This document shows, one piece after another, positions 62,487 through 64,000 of a DNA stretch of 64,000 bases; position 1 is the first letter of the stretch; every line of letters begins with the position of its first letter. The notes below the pieces were generated by a model that worked only from the letters and a program-made list of their open reading frames with translations, had not been told where the DNA came from and did not search any database. The DNA is from Dethiosulfovibrio russensis (GTDB lineage: Bacteria > Synergistota > Synergistia > Synergistales > Dethiosulfovibrionaceae). The translations under genes and the position numbers were made by a program. The stretch covers positions 27,888-91,887 of the forward strand of contig NZ_JAKGUG010000010.1 in the NCBI RefSeq assembly GCF_021568855.1, written 5' to 3'.

Positions 62487-63740
62487 TTAAGGCTTTCTCG
62501 TGATTCGTACCTTATGTATTCTCTGTCCCGACAGTTTTGAGACCTGGAAAGAGAAGTTCTCCCATTTCACCTCTGCGCCGGTCTCAGGAAGGGTCTTGAA
62601 CTGTTCGAGAAGCCATCCGCTCAGGGTGGTCGCGTCGGTCTCCGGCTCGTATGGGACGTCCAGAAATGCCTCGAAAAGCCTCTTTATATAGATGTCCCCG
62701 TTGGCCATGTAGACGTTTTCCTCTATCTTGGTGACGTTTTCCTTTATGTCGTCGTGTTCGTCGTATAGCTCTCCCACCAGCTCCTCCAGCAGGTCCTCCA
62801 GAGTCACTATGCCGGAGGTCCCCCCGTATTCGTCCAGCACCACCGCCATGTGGGTGTGGCTGGAGCGGAGTATCTTGAGGCTGTCCATGAGGCTGGCGCT
62901 TCCCGCTATGAGGATGGGGCGCTTCATCATGTCTCGGATGACCGGTTTTTTGCCGGAGGTTACGGTGGCCAGGTAGTCTTTCTCGTAGAGTATGCCCACT
63001 ATGTTGTCTATCGAGCCCTGGTATACCGGTATCCTGGAGTAGTGGTTCGCAACTATCAGTCCTGTCACTACCGAGGGATCGTCGTCTACCTCTATGGCGA
63101 AGAGGTCCACCCTGGGAGTCTGGACCTCCCATACCTCCAGTCCGTTGAAGTTGACGGCGTTCTCCACCAGCTCCCTCTCGGAAAGGGGAAGGGTTCCCTC
63201 GCCTCCCATTGTGTCCACTATGCTGAGCAGCTCGTCGTGGGTCACGGTGGGTATCAGGGTTCCTCCGGTCCTGCCGTGTCTTAGGGCGGAGGTTATCCTG
63301 GACGTGAGGGCGCAGACCGGGTTCAACACGGAAACGAAGAATTTCACCATCGGGGCCGAGGCCAAGGCGAAGGGTTCCGCCCTGTCTTTGACCAAGGCCT
63401 TGGGCAATATCTCCCCGAACAATATTATGAGGATCGTCATCAGTACGGTGGCGTAGACCGCTCCTATAGGGCCGAACATCGAGGTAAGGACGGCGGTGGC
63501 GGCGGATGTTATAAGTATGTCCACGATGTTTCCGCCTATCAGTATGGCCGAGACGGTACGGTTGAAGTCCTTGGCCAGCTCCATGGCGCTGGAGGCGCCT
63601 GGCCTCTCCTCCTCTACGAAGCGGCGGAGCCTGATCTTGTTGACGCTGGAGAAGGCCGTCTCGCTGGCGGAGAAGAAGGCCGACAGTGCGAACAGAAGGA
63701 CGAAGGTTATAAGAGCGCTGAAAAGTGTTCCAGTTGTCAT
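62487..63740 (-). CDS. CorC/HlyC-type membrane protein (DUF21 and CBS domains)
   Basis: This 417-residue protein has an N-terminal DUF21/CNNM membrane domain with about three to four helices ([40 protein letters not shown]), a CBS pair (about residues 200-320; [22 protein letters not shown], and [20 protein letters not shown]) and a C-terminal CorC_HlyC domain. The family is linked to magnesium or cobalt efflux; the old hemolysin name is misleading. ATG 63740 has GGAGG nine bases upstream and starts the membrane domain; the frame is open to 63788. Confidence 0.9.
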   Translation of the reverse strand: MTTGTLFSALITFVLLFALSAFFSASETAFSSVNKIRLRRFVEEERPGASSAMELAKDFNRTVSAILIGGNIVDILITSAATAVLTSMFGPIGAVYATVLMTILIILFGEILPKALVKDRAEPFALASAPMVKFFVSVLNPVCALTSRITSALRHGRTGGTLIPTVTHDELLSIVDTMGGEGTLPLSERELVENAVNFNGLEVWEVQTPRVDLFAIEVDDDPSVVTGLIVANHYSRIPVYQGSIDNIVGILYEKDYLATVTSGKKPVIRDMMKRPILIAGSASLMDSLKILRSSHTHMAVVLDEYGGTSGIVTLEDLLEELVGELYDEHDDIKENVTKIEENVYMANGDIYIKRLFEAFLDVPYEPETDATTLSGWLLEQFKTLPETGAEVKWENFSFQVSKLSGQRIHKVRITRKP

Positions 63741-63797
63741 AAGTGATCCTCCGAAAGATGCAGTCTTTTTATGTCCCCATCGGTTCATTATTATAGG

Positions 63798-64000
63798 GTA
63801 CCTCTAAAAACTCACGTCCGAGTTTCCTCGGAGAGGTCGTTTCGGCTCCGCCCTGTCTCGCCCGAACGTATTCCCGACCTGCCTGTTTCGTACGGACCGC
63901 CTCGGAGGGCACGTCCTGTGCCCCCTCGGCTTGGGGCGACGTCCTGTCGCCCCATCCGTACTACACGACGGCAGGTCGGAAATACGGGCTCGAATGGGCT
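63798..64000. repeat. Palindromic repeat element, copy 3 (cut by window end)
   Basis: This is the reverse complement of copy 1. It starts TACCTCTAAAAACTCAC and carries both AGGAC-loop hairpins (seen here as GTCCT) and the CGACCTGCC/GGCAGGTCG arms, then runs to the window edge. It lies about 60 bp upstream of the CorC-type start. Confidence 0.88.

Noticed and set aside
60404..64000. Composite transposon bounded by inverted repeat copies 1 and 3
   Set aside because: The genes between are ordinary metabolic, regulatory and transport genes, no transposase is present and each repeat already has its own terminal inverted repeats.

Overview
The window looks like chromosomal DNA of an anaerobic, amino-acid-fermenting diderm bacterium. 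The gene content fits Synergistota, for example a Dethiosulfovibrio relative: arginine deiminase with an antiporter, a RocB-type peptidase, a double-cubane 2-hydroxyacyl-CoA-dehydratase-like reductase, a Se/S-carrier-like protein, amino-acid symporters, several chemoreceptors and a meso-diaminopimelate pathway. The outer membrane is implied by an RND pump, an AsmA/TamB-like protein and a lipoprotein. The lineage is an inference from gene content and codon style (frequent AGG and ATA), not from a marker gene. No rRNA, tRNA, CRISPR array or intact transposase was seen.

Layout. 1-9.7 kb: tail of a GGDEF-EAL protein, an EamA permease, an RND efflux pair and a large lipoprotein. 9.85-15.15 kb: surface-sugar genes in two facing blocks, a regulator with two epimerases on + and aminotransferase, phosphosugar transferase and acyltransferase on -. 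15.5-20 kb: arginine block arcA, arcD, rocB. 20-24.3 kb: lysine block, a perfect-consensus promoter and a T-box leader with a duplicated antiterminator/terminator module ahead of lysA, an NhaC-family transporter and dapF. 24.3-32.5 kb: AsmA/TamB-like protein, then proB-proA-ddl and an acetyltransferase. 32.5-38.9 kb: poorly known envelope genes, including an Hsp70-type ATPase with a C-terminal membrane hairpin in place of the usual substrate domain, translationally coupled to a two-TM protein and a lytic transglycosylase. 38.9-43.9 kb: a FadR-type regulator with a recognisable operator/promoter, a LarA-type nickel racemase, a two-subunit UxaA-type dehydratase and a GntP permease, which together read as one hydroxy-acid catabolic operon. 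44-58.8 kb: spermidine synthase, three chemoreceptors (one with an extracytoplasmic CZB-like zinc motif), a periplasmic-sensor diguanylate cyclase, a thioesterase, the double-cubane protein with its Se/S-carrier-like partner, a biotin synthase with an altered cluster ligand, transaldolase and a TauE permease. 58.9-64 kb: AGCS symporter, an amidinotransferase/DDAH-like enzyme divergent from an Lrp regulator, a CorC-type protein, and two near-complete plus one truncated copies of a palindromic repeat of about 250 bp.

The most interesting items are the duplicated T-box module on the lysine operon, the membrane-anchored Hsp70-like operon, the extracytoplasmic CZB-like chemoreceptor, the racemase/dehydratase/permease operon, and the palindromic repeat family. 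Four of the nine convergent gene junctions share stop codons through a 4-bp overlap. All assignments rest on reading motifs by eye; no database search or folding program was run.
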